From an uncultured Clostridia bacterium (GTDB lineage Bacteria; Bacillota; Clostridia; Saccharofermentanales; Saccharofermentanaceae): a DNA stretch of 64,000 nucleotides. Location of the stretch: contig CAMJPC010000004.1 of assembly GCA_946407705.1 (NCBI GenBank), forward strand, positions 173,127-237,126, given 5' to 3'. How positions within the stretch are numbered: position 1 is the stretch's first letter; each line of letters starts with the position of its first letter. Of the stretch, positions 10,353 through 18,563 are shown piece by piece. A model generated the notes under the pieces. That model worked only from the letters and a program-made list of their open reading frames with translations. It was not told where the DNA came from and did not search any database. The position numbers and the translations under genes were made by a program.

Positions 10353-10381
10353 AGAATACACTAATGCGGAAATCGTTTCAA
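10353..10381 (-). promoter_or_regulatory. Predicted leaderless promoter of tadA
   Basis: On the minus strand: TTGAAA (10381-10376), a 17-base spacer, TATTCT (10358-10353), then six bases and the ATG at 10346. A normal -10 to +1 distance puts transcription initiation on the A of the start codon. No AGGAGG-like sequence precedes the ATG. Confidence 0.7.
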
Positions 10382-10397
10382 ATGAACAGATTACTAT

Positions 10398-10426
10398 TTA
10401 AAATATATGCGTGCTGGATGTATAAT
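10398..10426 (+). promoter_or_regulatory. Predicted promoter for the large surface protein gene
   Basis: TTAAAA (10398-10403), a 17-base spacer and perfect TATAAT (10421-10426). Transcription would start near 10433, leaving a leader of about 54 bases that ends in an AAGGAG ribosome site before the ATG at 10487. It is divergent from the tadA promoter. Confidence 0.6.
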
Positions 10427-10486
10427 AAACAATTAATATAAATAGTGGATAGATAGGCACTTTAGCGTGTTAAAGGAGTCGTTTAT

Positions 10487-13400
10487 ATGAAAATCAAGCG
10501 TTTGACTGCTTTTTTGGTCAGCATGGCCATGATCATCGGCATGATGCCGACAATCGTTTCCGCGAATACTATAGTTTTTGAGTCTGAGGAGCCCGCAATG
10601 GAGGAGACTTCCGAGACTAAGAAGCCTGAGAGCAGCAAACCGAAGGCAACAGAGCCTTCAAAGCCCAAGGAAACTAAACCCGCAGAGACTAAGGCTGCTG
10701 AGCCTGCTGAATCCAAGGAAACCAAACCGGCTGAGACCAAGGCTTCCGAACCGGCTGAATCTAAGGAGACAAAGCCTGCCGAGACCAAGGCGGAAGATCC
10801 TTCTGAACCCTCGAAGACGGAACCCTCCGAGACTAAGGCAACTGAGCCTGCTGAGAGTAAGGACACTCAGCCCTCTGAAACAAAGGAAACTGAGACTTCC
10901 GAATCTAAAGAAACTGAACCTTCTGATACTAAGGGATCCGAACCTGCTGAAAGCAAGGATACTCAGCCCGCTGAAACAACGGAAACAGAGAATTCCGAAT
11001 CTAAGGAGACCGAACCTGCCGCAACTAAGGAGACTGAACCTTCAGAGTCCGGTGAAACCGAGCCTTCCGAATCTTCCGGAGATGAGAAAACTGAGGCTGA
11101 TAAAGATGAGGGTGACGATTATGCTGAAGGCAAGTTTCCTGATTATATCTCCCGGTTTTCCGGTCCATCAGATAATGATGCCCTGTTTAACCGCTATGCA
11201 GAAAGCAAACTTTATCCGCGTTCGATTACTCGCCGCAGATCGAATTCTTGTGGCGATCAATTGTCCGGATTGACTAAGACCATTTATGATCAGTCTATTA
11301 ATCAGATCAAGAAAATTGCAAACGGAGAGCGTGAATCTGCTTATGTTTTGATCGATTTGTCAAACTGCTCTAATGAGGAGAAATATTGGTCAAAATCACA
11401 GCTTGGTGTTAATACGATAGTTTCGGGCGGAAAAATTACTATAGAGGCTGAAAATGCAGTTAGTAATGAGTTTAGAAAACTTCATAACGCATTATTAAAC
11501 GACCTGCCTTATGAGATGTATTGGCATGATAAGACCGGCACAGGTGGCATGGGAGTCGCGGGTTTTTGGTATAGTGCCGATAATACCAAAGGTGTTACTT
11601 CAAGAGATCCAACGTTTTTACTTGTCTTTTATGTTGCGGGTGCATATGCAAAAGGTCCGGCTGATGAGGATGGAAGGTACACAGACATTGACAACACGAA
11701 GATTAGTAAAGTGAATCATGCAGTCAATAAAGCTAAATCTATCGTAAGCAATGCCAAGGCGAAGAGTGATTACGATAAATTGAAATATTATCATAATCAG
11801 ATTTGCGCCATGGTTACATATGACCATGATGCTGTTGATAACAACAGAGATTATGGAGACCCGTGGCAGCTGATATCGGCTTTTGATGATGATCCTTCGA
11901 CCGATATAGTATGTGAAGGCTATTCCAAAGCATTTAAGTATTTGTGTGATCTTACGGTTTTTAACCGGAATATCACATGTTTAACCGTATCAGGTGATTG
12001 CGGCGGCGGCCATATGTGGAATGTCGTGAAGATGCCTGACGGCAAGAACTATCTGGTTGATGTCACGAATGATGATTATGGATGTGTCGGCTATCCTAAT
12101 AAGCTCTTTTTGCGGGGTTACAAATCCGGAAGCTACCCGAAATATAGTTTTAATTGTTTACTGAGTAACGGTAATCCGATGACATATATCTATGATAAAG
12201 ATACACTTTTATCCTTTACCAAAGCGGAACTGACGATTTCCAGTACGGATTATGTTGATACAAGTGTGGTTGTTGCCAGTGGAAAATGCGGCGATAACCT
12301 TAATTGGTCTTTGAATGATGAAGGCATTCTGACCATTACCGGTTCAGGTGCAATGTATGACTGGGACAGCACGACGATTCCCTGGCTCAGTCATGTAAGC
12401 AAGATCAAGATGGTTGTTTTACCTGACGGAGTTACTACTATCGGAAATTATGCATTCTCCGGTTGCGCTAATCTCTTTGAGATCTCGATCCCTAGCGGTG
12501 TAACCAAGATAGGCGAATATGCTTTCAGCGGATGCATAGGCATTGCTGATATTGCTCTCCCGGCAAATCTCATATCTGTCGGAGCAAGTGCTTTCAGAGG
12601 CTGCACAGGTATTAAGAGCATGACGATTCCCAACGGTATTACCGTGATTCCCGACGGTCTTTTCTATGCTTGTGTGAACCTTACAGAGGTAGCGCTCTCT
12701 GATGGTGTTATTTCTATAGGCAATAATGCGTTCTATAACTGTCCGAATCTTACGGGATTCACGATGCCTTCCGGTATAAATGCAGTGGGTGGCGGAGCTT
12801 TTTATAACTGCAGCAAGCTTTCAAAGATCTCGTTTGCTGACAAAAACGTTTCTATCGGTGCTGATGCGTTTAGAGGCTGCTCCGGACTTACTTTTGTTTT
12901 GATCAGACCCGGATCATACAGTACAACCGCTTTCCCGAACATTAATGCAGGCATATTCCATTATTACTATGATTTGACATACGCTAATGACGGCCTCGGA
13001 TCCGTCAGCGGACAGAACAGAACTTATGGAACGGATGTGATTGAGTTAGGTTTTGCACCTGCTGCGCACTATGAGTTCTTAAAAGTAACATGGACTTCCG
13101 GAAGCAAAACAGTAGAACTCAAGGCAAACGAGAACGGCAAGTACGTCATGCCGGATGTAACCTCATCTGCGACGAGTGCCACCATAAAAGCATATTTCAC
13201 ATTCAGCAGTGCTTCAGGCCAGATAAACGAAAACCTGAGCTGGTCGCTGGATAAGCAGGGTAATCTCGTCATTACAGGTACCGGAGCCATGCCTGATTGG
13301 ACATCTGCTAGTGTTGTCCCCTGGAATGAATTCAGAGCTTACATTAAGGTTGTTATGATCTCCGATGCTATAACAACGATTGGTGATTATGCGTTCTGCA

Positions 13401-14443
13401 ATTGTCCCGGAATTACAAGCGTAGCCGTTTCCAACAATGTCACTTCGATCGGCAAGAATGCGTTTGCGAATTGCTCCGGAATCACCAACGTTAATATTTC
13501 TAAGAGCGTAACGAGTATCAAGGATAATGCTTTCAATAACTGCAATGCGATTGCAAGGGTGTATTTCGGCGGCACGGAAGCTGACTGGAATAAAATAAAC
13601 ATCGGTACCGGCAATGACAAATTAGTTAATGCTGCAAGGACATGTGATTGTTATTCTGTTGTCGTTGCCAATACGATAAACGGTACTGTTAAGGTGACTC
13701 CTGAATATGCACAGGCCGGTGACACTATTACCATTGATGTCACGCCTGATCCGGGATATGTACTTGATAAGATCCTGGTTGACGGAAATGCCATTACCGG
13801 AAATACATTTACAATGTGCGACGGAAATATGACTGTTACCGTTACTTTCAGGTTAAAGCCGCTCGCTCTTAATGAAACGGGTGTTTCAGGTGATTATGAG
13901 TACAAGGTTACGAATGCCGCGACTAACGGTACCGGTACTGTAACGCTTATCGGTGTGATCAATGTTAATCCAACCGTTGTTGTTCCGAATACGGTTGTAT
14001 TAAACGGATACTCGTACAGGGTTACCAGGATAGCTGCCACGGCATTCTATAGGAATACGCTTATCAAGTCGGTCTATATCGGAGCTTTTGTAACCGTTAT
14101 CGAGAGTAAGGCATTCTATGGCTGCTCTTATCTGGTTAAGGTCTATGGCGGATTAAGACTCCAGATAATCGGAACAAACGCGTTCGCATACTGTGCAAGA
14201 CTTAAGGTCTTCTCGATCGCTTCGGCGGCTCTTAAGAAGATCGGACCTGCAGCGTTCTATAAGGATAAGTTGCTTAAGACTCTTTATCTTCAGAAAACCA
14301 TAAGGCTTTCCAAGGCAGGCGTTAAGAAGTCGCTTTACGGATCTTCCGTTAAAGTCGTTAAAGTCAAGAAGTCTAAAGTCAAGAAGTATAAGAAGTACTT
14401 TAAGAAGTCTAACTCAGGAAAGAAAGTTAAGGTAAAGAAATAA
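10487..14443 (+). CDS. Secreted LRR_5 (BspA-type) protein with transglutaminase-like domain
   Basis: Probable cell-surface protein of 1318 residues. The order is: a signal peptide (residues 1-26, ending near VSANT); a low-complexity Glu/Thr/Lys/Pro/Ser region (about 38-208); a transglutaminase-like domain with a plausible Cys-His-Asp triad in CEGYSKAF (about 475), GGHMWN (about 508) and YLVDVTND (about 524); BspA-type leucine-rich repeats in blocks at about 600-815, 910-1050 and 1170-1270, with recurring IGxxAFxxC motifs; an InlB-like beta repeat (about 1055-1120, ending in TVTVTF); and a lysine-rich tail rich in KVKK. No LPXTG motif or surface-layer domain is seen. Such proteins are usually adhesins or peptide-processing surface proteins; the precise role is inference. 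The tail closely matches that of the protein at 32536-33441. A strong hairpin follows the gene. Confidence 0.85.
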   Translation: MKIKRLTAFLVSMAMIIGMMPTIVSANTIVFESEEPAMEETSETKKPESSKPKATEPSKPKETKPAETKAAEPAESKETKPAETKASEPAESKETKPAETKAEDPSEPSKTEPSETKATEPAESKDTQPSETKETETSESKETEPSDTKGSEPAESKDTQPAETTETENSESKETEPAATKETEPSESGETEPSESSGDEKTEADKDEGDDYAEGKFPDYISRFSGPSDNDALFNRYAESKLYPRSITRRRSNSCGDQLSGLTKTIYDQSINQIKKIANGERESAYVLIDLSNCSNEEKYWSKSQLGVNTIVSGGKITIEAENAVSNEFRKLHNALLNDLPYEMYWHDKTGTGGMGVAGFWYSADNTKGVTSRDPTFLLVFYVAGAYAKGPADEDGRYTDIDNTKISKVNHAVNKAKSIVSNAKAKSDYDKLKYYHNQICAMVTYDHDAVDNNRDYGDPWQLISAFDDDPSTDIVCEGYSKAFKYLCDLTVFNRNITCLTVSGDCGGGHMWNVVKMPDGKNYLVDVTNDDYGCVGYPNKLFLRGYKSGSYPKYSFNCLLSNGNPMTYIYDKDTLLSFTKAELTISSTDYVDTSVVVASGKCGDNLNWSLNDEGILTITGSGAMYDWDSTTIPWLSHVSKIKMVVLPDGVTTIGNYAFSGCANLFEISIPSGVTKIGEYAFSGCIGIADIALPANLISVGASAFRGCTGIKSMTIPNGITVIPDGLFYACVNLTEVALSDGVISIGNNAFYNCPNLTGFTMPSGINAVGGGAFYNCSKLSKISFADKNVSIGADAFRGCSGLTFVLIRPGSYSTTAFPNINAGIFHYYYDLTYANDGLGSVSGQNRTYGTDVIELGFAPAAHYEFLKVTWTSGSKTVELKANENGKYVMPDVTSSATSATIKAYFTFSSASGQINENLSWSLDKQGNLVITGTGAMPDWTSASVVPWNEFRAYIKVVMISDAITTIGDYAFCNCPGITSVAVSNNVTSIGKNAFANCSGITNVNISKSVTSIKDNAFNNCNAIARVYFGGTEADWNKINIGTGNDKLVNAARTCDCYSVVVANTINGTVKVTPEYAQAGDTITIDVTPDPGYVLDKILVDGNAITGNTFTMCDGNMTVTVTFRLKPLALNETGVSGDYEYKVTNAATNGTGTVTLIGVINVNPTVVVPNTVVLNGYSYRVTRIAATAFYRNTLIKSVYIGAFVTVIESKAFYGCSYLVKVYGGLRLQIIGTNAFAYCARLKVFSIASAALKKIGPAAFYKDKLLKTLYLQKTIRLSKAGVKKSLYGSSVKVVKVKKSKVKKYKKYFKKSNSGKKVKVKK
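10630..11095 (+). repeat. In-frame low-complexity repeat encoding PAESKETKPAETK-like units
   Basis: Tandem, degenerate repeats encoding variants of SKETKPAETKA and ESKDTQPSETKE, about a dozen or more units. It probably forms an extended, charged wall-spanning stalk between the signal peptide and the folded domains. The long open frames seen in other phases here are composition artefacts. Confidence 0.8.
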
Positions 14444-14470
14444 TTAATTATATAAGCCGAGTCGCTTTTT

Positions 14471-14500
14471 GCACCTGCAGTAAAATGCAGGTGCATTTAT
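14471..14500 (+). terminator. Rho-independent terminator after the LRR/transglutaminase gene
   Basis: A perfect 9-bp stem, GCACCTGCA (14471-14479) with TGCAGGTGC (14486-14494), a 6-base loop, and then a T-rich ATTTATTTGCTTTT tail. Confidence 0.8.
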
Positions 14501-14552
14501 TTGCTTTTGAGAGTACAATTAAGAGCGATTTTGTCTTTTAGGAGCTACGCAG

Positions 14553-15482
14553 ATGATTTGCGATACGATATTGGATGCAGTTGGAAATACCCCGCTTATC
14601 AGGCTTCACCGCATGGTAAAGCCCGGTTTCGCCGAAGTCCTCGTTAAGTTTGAGGGCCTTGAAGTCGGAGGTTCCATAAAGACCCGTACCGCTCTGAGGA
14701 TGATCGAGCAGGCCGAAAAAGACGGAAAGATCGATAAAGACAGCATCATCGTGGAGCCGACAAGCGGAAACCAGGGAATAGGCCTTGCTCTTATCGGCGC
14801 TGTAAAAGGCTATAAGACAGTCATTATAATGCCTGACTCCGTAAGCGAGGAGAGACGTAAGCTTGTTCAGCATTACGGTGCGGAAGTCATCCTTACTCAT
14901 GACGACGGTGATATCGGCAAGTCTATCCGTGACTGCATCGACATCGCTTACGACATGAAAGCCAAGGATCCCAAAGTGTTTATCCCTCAGCAGTTTGAAA
15001 ATCCAGCAAACCTTGAAGCCCAGTATTACTGGACTGCCAAGGAGATCATTGAAGAAGCAGGGAAGAAGATAGACGGTTTCGTTTCCGGCATCGGAACGGG
15101 TGGTACCATTACAGGTATCGGCAGGGCTTTGAGAGAAGTCAATCCCGATGTTACCATCCTTGCAGTCGAGCCCGAGCATGCAGCGATACTTTCAGGCGGC
15201 AGCATCGGTACACATGTTCAGATGGGAATAGGCGACGGACTGATCCCTCCGATACTTGATACCAAGATCTATGACGGTATTGAGATAATCACCGACGAAC
15301 AGGCTCTCAATACATCAAAAGATCTGGCTCTCAAAGAAGGCATTCTATGCGGCATCTCAAGCGGCACTAACGTTGCCGGAGCTCTGAGACTCGCTGAGCG
15401 CCTTGGAGAGGGAAAGACCGTAGTTACCGTGCTTCCTGATACCGCAGAACGCTACTTTACAACGCCTTTGTTCGACAACTGA
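14553..15482 (+). CDS. cysK: Cysteine synthase A (O-acetylserine sulfhydrylase)
   Basis: PLP enzyme that makes cysteine from O-acetylserine and sulfide. Visible are the N-terminal GNTPLIRLHRM segment, the cofactor lysine in GGSIKTRTA (about residue 44), the substrate-binding loop EPTSGNQGIGLA, the phosphate-binding glycine loop GIGTGGTITGIG (about residue 175), and the C-terminal GISSGTNVAGALRLA. The 309-residue length is that of CysK rather than CysM or cystathionine synthase. The ATG at 14553 is preceded by TAGGAG eight bases upstream. It appears monocistronic; a palindrome follows 16 bases after the stop. It supplies cysteine to the cysteine desulfurase encoded further on, though the two are not linked in one operon. 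Confidence 0.93.
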   Translation: MICDTILDAVGNTPLIRLHRMVKPGFAEVLVKFEGLEVGGSIKTRTALRMIEQAEKDGKIDKDSIIVEPTSGNQGIGLALIGAVKGYKTVIIMPDSVSEERRKLVQHYGAEVILTHDDGDIGKSIRDCIDIAYDMKAKDPKVFIPQQFENPANLEAQYYWTAKEIIEEAGKKIDGFVSGIGTGGTITGIGRALREVNPDVTILAVEPEHAAILSGGSIGTHVQMGIGDGLIPPILDTKIYDGIEIITDEQALNTSKDLALKEGILCGISSGTNVAGALRLAERLGEGKTVVTVLPDTAERYFTTPLFDN

Positions 15483-15497
15483 ATCGTTATTCACCAA

Positions 15498-15522
15498 AAA
15501 TATATCGATATTCGATAAATTT
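15498..15522. promoter_or_regulatory. 25-bp imperfect palindrome, candidate operator
   Basis: The sequence has the form AAATnTATCGA-3-TCGATAnATTT, with 10 of 12 positions matching in each arm, centred at 15510. It sits just upstream of a plausible promoter (TTGCAA at 15526-15531, 17-base spacer, extended TGT-TACTCT) for the DUF2975-XRE genes. A weak terminator for cysK is the alternative, but the stem is AT-rich. Confidence 0.45.
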
Positions 15523-15598
15523 CTCTTGCAATTCAATATTGAAAGTGTTACTCTATGCTCATAAGAAGCTTCGATTAATACAAAGGGAGGTTTATCAA

Positions 15599-16057
15599 AT
15601 GAAATATCACAACGTAATAATCAGGTGGTCCAAGATCGCTACGCTGTTATTCATTGCAATGGTCTTGGTGGGAGATATTTTCGGATTTGCTATCACAAGG
15701 TATATCTGCTGGTGCTGGGCAGGAGTTCCTGTGGAAGATACAGCAAGGCTCGTAGGACTTTCGATAGTTTATTATCTCGGAACCGTGGGAACATACGTGA
15801 TCCTGTTCAGCCTTCTCAAGCTCCTTATAAATATGGGCAAGGACATCGTATTTGACAGGTCCAATACGAAACTCATGAACATCATCGCTTATACCTTTGT
15901 AGCAGTTGCAGTTGACTGCACTGTCGGCGGTTTTATCTGGAGCGGCTCGTTCATATTGGCAATCCTGGCTCTCTTCCTGGCGCTCGTCGTTCAAAGTGTA
16001 CGTGTAGTCTTTGATAAGGCGATTACCATGAAGGAAGAACTTGATCTTACTATATAA
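15599..16057 (+). CDS. DUF2975 four-helix membrane protein (YoaS-like)
   Basis: A 152-residue integral membrane protein with four hydrophobic segments (about residues 10-32, 48-75, 90-110 and 115-135), matching the DUF2975 family. In Bacillota such genes are normally paired with a tiny XRE regulator, as here (22-base gap to the next gene). The start is the ATG at 15599, which has a GGGAGG ribosome site nine bases upstream; an in-frame ATG at 15539 lacks one and lies over the predicted promoter. Function is unknown: a membrane sensor or target of the regulator is the usual inference. Confidence 0.8.
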   Translation: MKYHNVIIRWSKIATLLFIAMVLVGDIFGFAITRYICWCWAGVPVEDTARLVGLSIVYYLGTVGTYVILFSLLKLLINMGKDIVFDRSNTKLMNIIAYTFVAVAVDCTVGGFIWSGSFILAILALFLALVVQSVRVVFDKAITMKEELDLTI

Positions 16058-16078
16058 TGGAGAAGGAGGGAGATTAAC

Positions 16079-16282
16079 ATGATCATAGTAAACATTGACG
16101 TCATGATGGCAAAACGCAAGATCTCCTCCGGTGATCTCGCGCAAAAGATAGGAATTACACCGGCCAACCTTTCGATCCTTAAGAATCAGAAAGCAAAGGC
16201 AGTGCGCTTTTCAACATTGAATGATATCTGCAAGGCGCTGGACTGCCAGCCCGGAGATATACTCGAATACAAAGAGGATTAA
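16079..16282 (+). CDS. Small XRE-family DNA-binding regulator (YozG-like)
   Basis: A 67-residue Cro/CI-type helix-turn-helix protein consisting of only the DNA-binding domain. The HTH runs from about residue 10 to 40 (KRKISSGDLAQKIGITPANLS), followed by the ALDCQPGDILEY tail typical of the HTH_26 subgroup found with DUF2975 proteins. A strong GGAGGG site precedes the ATG. It is the natural candidate to bind the palindrome at 15498-15522 and autoregulate the module. Confidence 0.85.
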   Translation: MIIVNIDVMMAKRKISSGDLAQKIGITPANLSILKNQKAKAVRFSTLNDICKALDCQPGDILEYKED

Positions 16283-16288
16283 TTCAAA

Positions 16289-17569
16289 ATGGACAATTCA
16301 GTAAACTTCCGCAGGGCGGGCATTTTGCTCGCCTATCCTATGGCATACCTATATGTAAGGATGTTTTTCTTTATCGATTCTTCAGATTGGAAATTCACGG
16401 GAATCCTTACGGCGATGGCTCTGGTATTCATTCTGGTGTCAGAACTTGTAAGGAGAGGCAGAAGACCTTTTGACAGAAGGATGAAGGGAGAGACGGTCTT
16501 CTGGTATTTAATGATGATCGCATCCGCTTTTACTGCAAGGTTTGGTCCGAGCGAGGCTTTGTCAATATTTGCTATGCATCTTTGCGCAGTTTATTCTGTT
16601 CTCGTTTCAAACGATCTGCTTTTGGGTGGTAAGACCGGCGGATTCATTCCTGCGGACCTTATCCACGGATTCTATGTGAAATCTTTTGCGGGATTTCCGA
16701 ACTTCGTTACCGACTGGTCAGCTTTTGGAAAGAAAGATGCTAAAAAAACGCGTAACGGCGCGGTAATAGCCATGGCCATTGGATTTGTGATCATCATGAT
16801 CGTTTTCTTCAGCATCTCGCTGTCTTTCATATCACAGATCGACAAGGACATTGCCGTCATGTTCAGTGACTACCTCGATGCCATTGCTAAGTATTTCGGC
16901 AATCTTGAGATCGACACCATTATGTTTTGCGCTTTCTTCGCCATTCCTGTCTGCTTTTATCTCTATGGTCTCATGTCCAGGAGTGCCAAGTCTGACGGAA
17001 CCAGGGAGAAGCGTTTCGGAGAATTACTTGAGGATTTCCTTAAAAGAGGAAGAAAGGTACCTGTCGTCATTTCCTGCATCTGTGCCGGTTTCTTTGTTCT
17101 CTTATACATTCTGTTCTTTGCAAAGAGAACCGCGTACTTCCTCGGAGGCTTTACGGGTGAAGTGCCTGACGGACAGCTGGTCTCATACTTCGCAAGAGAC
17201 GGATTCTTCCAGCTCGTCGGCATTATGGCAGTCAATATGTGCGTATATCTGACGATATACCTCTTTGAAACGAGGACTTCCGAGGGCCATACTTCGATTC
17301 CCGGCAGGATACTCGTAACCCTCCTCATGAGCGAGAGCATTATCTTTGCGGTCATCGCGATGAGCAAGCTGTGGCTTTACTTCAGCATCTACGGTTATAC
17401 GCCGAAGAGAATGCTTGCAATGTGGGGGACACTTGCACTCGGATGCGCAGCATTCCTTTCTATCCTTACGGTAAACAGGGGAAAATCGCATTTCCGCCCG
17501 GGTGTTTATTTCACCGCAGCATCCTATATCGGAGTGTCGATCCTTTCATGGATCATGGGTTCAATGTAA
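16289..17569 (+). CDS. Multi-spanning membrane protein (DUF4153/DUF4173-like)
   Basis: A 426-residue protein with roughly ten hydrophobic helices and little soluble sequence except a basic loop near residues 230-255. The pattern fits the DUF4153/DUF4173 group of polytopic proteins that often follow DUF2975/XRE genes in Clostridia; that family name is from recognition of the layout, not from an alignment. It starts six bases after the XRE stop, with only a weak AGAGG site, so translation is likely coupled. Biochemical function is unknown. Confidence 0.6.
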   Translation: MDNSVNFRRAGILLAYPMAYLYVRMFFFIDSSDWKFTGILTAMALVFILVSELVRRGRRPFDRRMKGETVFWYLMMIASAFTARFGPSEALSIFAMHLCAVYSVLVSNDLLLGGKTGGFIPADLIHGFYVKSFAGFPNFVTDWSAFGKKDAKKTRNGAVIAMAIGFVIIMIVFFSISLSFISQIDKDIAVMFSDYLDAIAKYFGNLEIDTIMFCAFFAIPVCFYLYGLMSRSAKSDGTREKRFGELLEDFLKRGRKVPVVISCICAGFFVLLYILFFAKRTAYFLGGFTGEVPDGQLVSYFARDGFFQLVGIMAVNMCVYLTIYLFETRTSEGHTSIPGRILVTLLMSESIIFAVIAMSKLWLYFSIYGYTPKRMLAMWGTLALGCAAFLSILTVNRGKSHFRPGVYFTAASYIGVSILSWIMGSM

Positions 17570-17586
17570 TGCGATAAAGAAATTCT

Positions 17587-17615
17587 TTGTAAAAGTCCAT
17601 AATGTTTGATAATAT
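17587..17615 (+). promoter_or_regulatory. Predicted promoter of zinc-ribbon membrane protein gene
   Basis: TTGTAA (17587-17592), a 17-base spacer and TAATAT (17610-17615), followed by a leader with GGGAGGG before the ATG at 17658. Confidence 0.45.
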
Positions 17616-17657
17616 GTGCTTGAATTTATTTTCCTGGGAATAAGGGAGGGAATTATT

Positions 17658-18449
17658 ATGGCACATGCAATCTGCCCGCAGTGCGGCAAGGAAGTTGATA
17701 CTTCCGAAGGTTACTGCATCTATTGCGGATACACATTTGACGACGGTCAACTGAAGTCACCTTTCGCTGCCGCCGCAAATGCTCAGTATCAGGCAGGTGA
17801 ACAATTTGAGGAGACGTCAGGCGGCAGCCCGGTAATCCGTTTTGAAGGCGGCAATTATGACGCTATGCCGCTTCCCAGCGGAAGAAGCAGCGGCGACCTG
17901 ATGTTTGGCATCGGTTTCTCGAGGATCCTCGCGATCTTTTTTGCAGGCTTGGTACTTTTAGCGATGTTGGTACCTTTCGTAACTGTAAAGATCATCGTTC
18001 CGAAGTCTTCGATACCTAAAGGCGCTGATACGACTACGCTGGTAAGGGCCGCGGCTGATAAGAAGTTCGATTATAAGGATGACGGAAAGAATATTACGAT
18101 CTCCAAATCCGCTAGTCTTATCGGTTCGCCGAATTACTATCTGTATCTCATGATCGGTGCCTGCATAGTAGGTATTGTATTTGCGGTCAAGGGTAAACCT
18201 GCCGTATACCTGTTATGCGGAGTCGGAGGAGCGATACTTGGCGTCTTCAATTACATAATGAACTTCTCGTCCATTGATGCGGTTACAAAGAGTACAACTT
18301 TTACCAAGCTGTCTAAGGCCATGGCTCAGACGGGTATCGTCTTTAACGTTGACAAGGGCGCAGGAGCTTATCTGCTGATCATCGGATGCATCGGAATGAT
18401 CGTTGCTGCAATTATCTTCCTTAATAATCACGAAGCGTACGACGCCTGA
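17658..18449 (+). CDS. Zinc-ribbon membrane protein of unknown function
   Basis: A 263-residue protein beginning with a CPQC...CIYC zinc ribbon (residues 5-23), a polar linker, a first membrane helix (about 85-110), an extracytoplasmic loop of about 50 residues, then three more helices to the C terminus. The start is the ATG at 17658, which has GGGAGGG eight bases upstream; in-frame upstream codons lack any site. I do not recognise a named family beyond the N-terminal ribbon. It is monocistronic: it has its own promoter and a hairpin terminator. Another protein with the same N-terminal architecture, but a different body, is at 33593-34966. Confidence 0.7.
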   Translation: MAHAICPQCGKEVDTSEGYCIYCGYTFDDGQLKSPFAAAANAQYQAGEQFEETSGGSPVIRFEGGNYDAMPLPSGRSSGDLMFGIGFSRILAIFFAGLVLLAMLVPFVTVKIIVPKSSIPKGADTTTLVRAAADKKFDYKDDGKNITISKSASLIGSPNYYLYLMIGACIVGIVFAVKGKPAVYLLCGVGGAILGVFNYIMNFSSIDAVTKSTTFTKLSKAMAQTGIVFNVDKGAGAYLLIIGCIGMIVAAIIFLNNHEAYDA

Positions 18450-18492
18450 TGTTCGACAGTCATCAGATCCGAAAAAGTTAAGAATCAAAGTG

Positions 18493-18524
18493 TGCCGGGT
18501 AAATATCCGGCATTACTTTTATTT
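18493..18524 (+). terminator. Rho-independent terminator after zinc-ribbon gene
   Basis: TGCCGG (18493-18498) pairs with CCGGCA (18507-18512) around an 8-base AT-rich loop, followed by a T-rich run (TTACTTTTATTTATTT). Confidence 0.7.
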
Positions 18525-18526
18525 AT

Positions 18527-18554
18527 TTGCGATTATTTGTAAAATCACTATAAT
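18527..18554 (+). promoter_or_regulatory. Predicted promoter of glycosyltransferase gene, near-leaderless
   Basis: TTGCGA (18527-18532), a 16-base spacer and perfect TATAAT (18549-18554). Transcription should start between about 18561 and 18564. The ATG at 18558 would lie upstream of the start site, so the ATG at 18564 is preferred. No Shine-Dalgarno sequence is possible in so short a leader. Confidence 0.55.
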
Positions 18555-18563
18555 GGTATGGCT

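Noticed and set aside
10347..10486. Possible 4.5S SRP RNA next to tadA, as in Bacillus
   Set aside because: The 140 bases hold only two divergent promoters and a leader; no GGAA-tetraloop helix or other SRP Alu/S-domain features are seen.
10578..11273. Arg/Pro/Leu-rich plus-strand frame and the opposite-strand Ser/Val/Gly-rich frame at 10483-10866
   Set aside because: Both are phase-shifted readings of the ESKETKPAE-type repeat and mirror its periodicity; no start signals.
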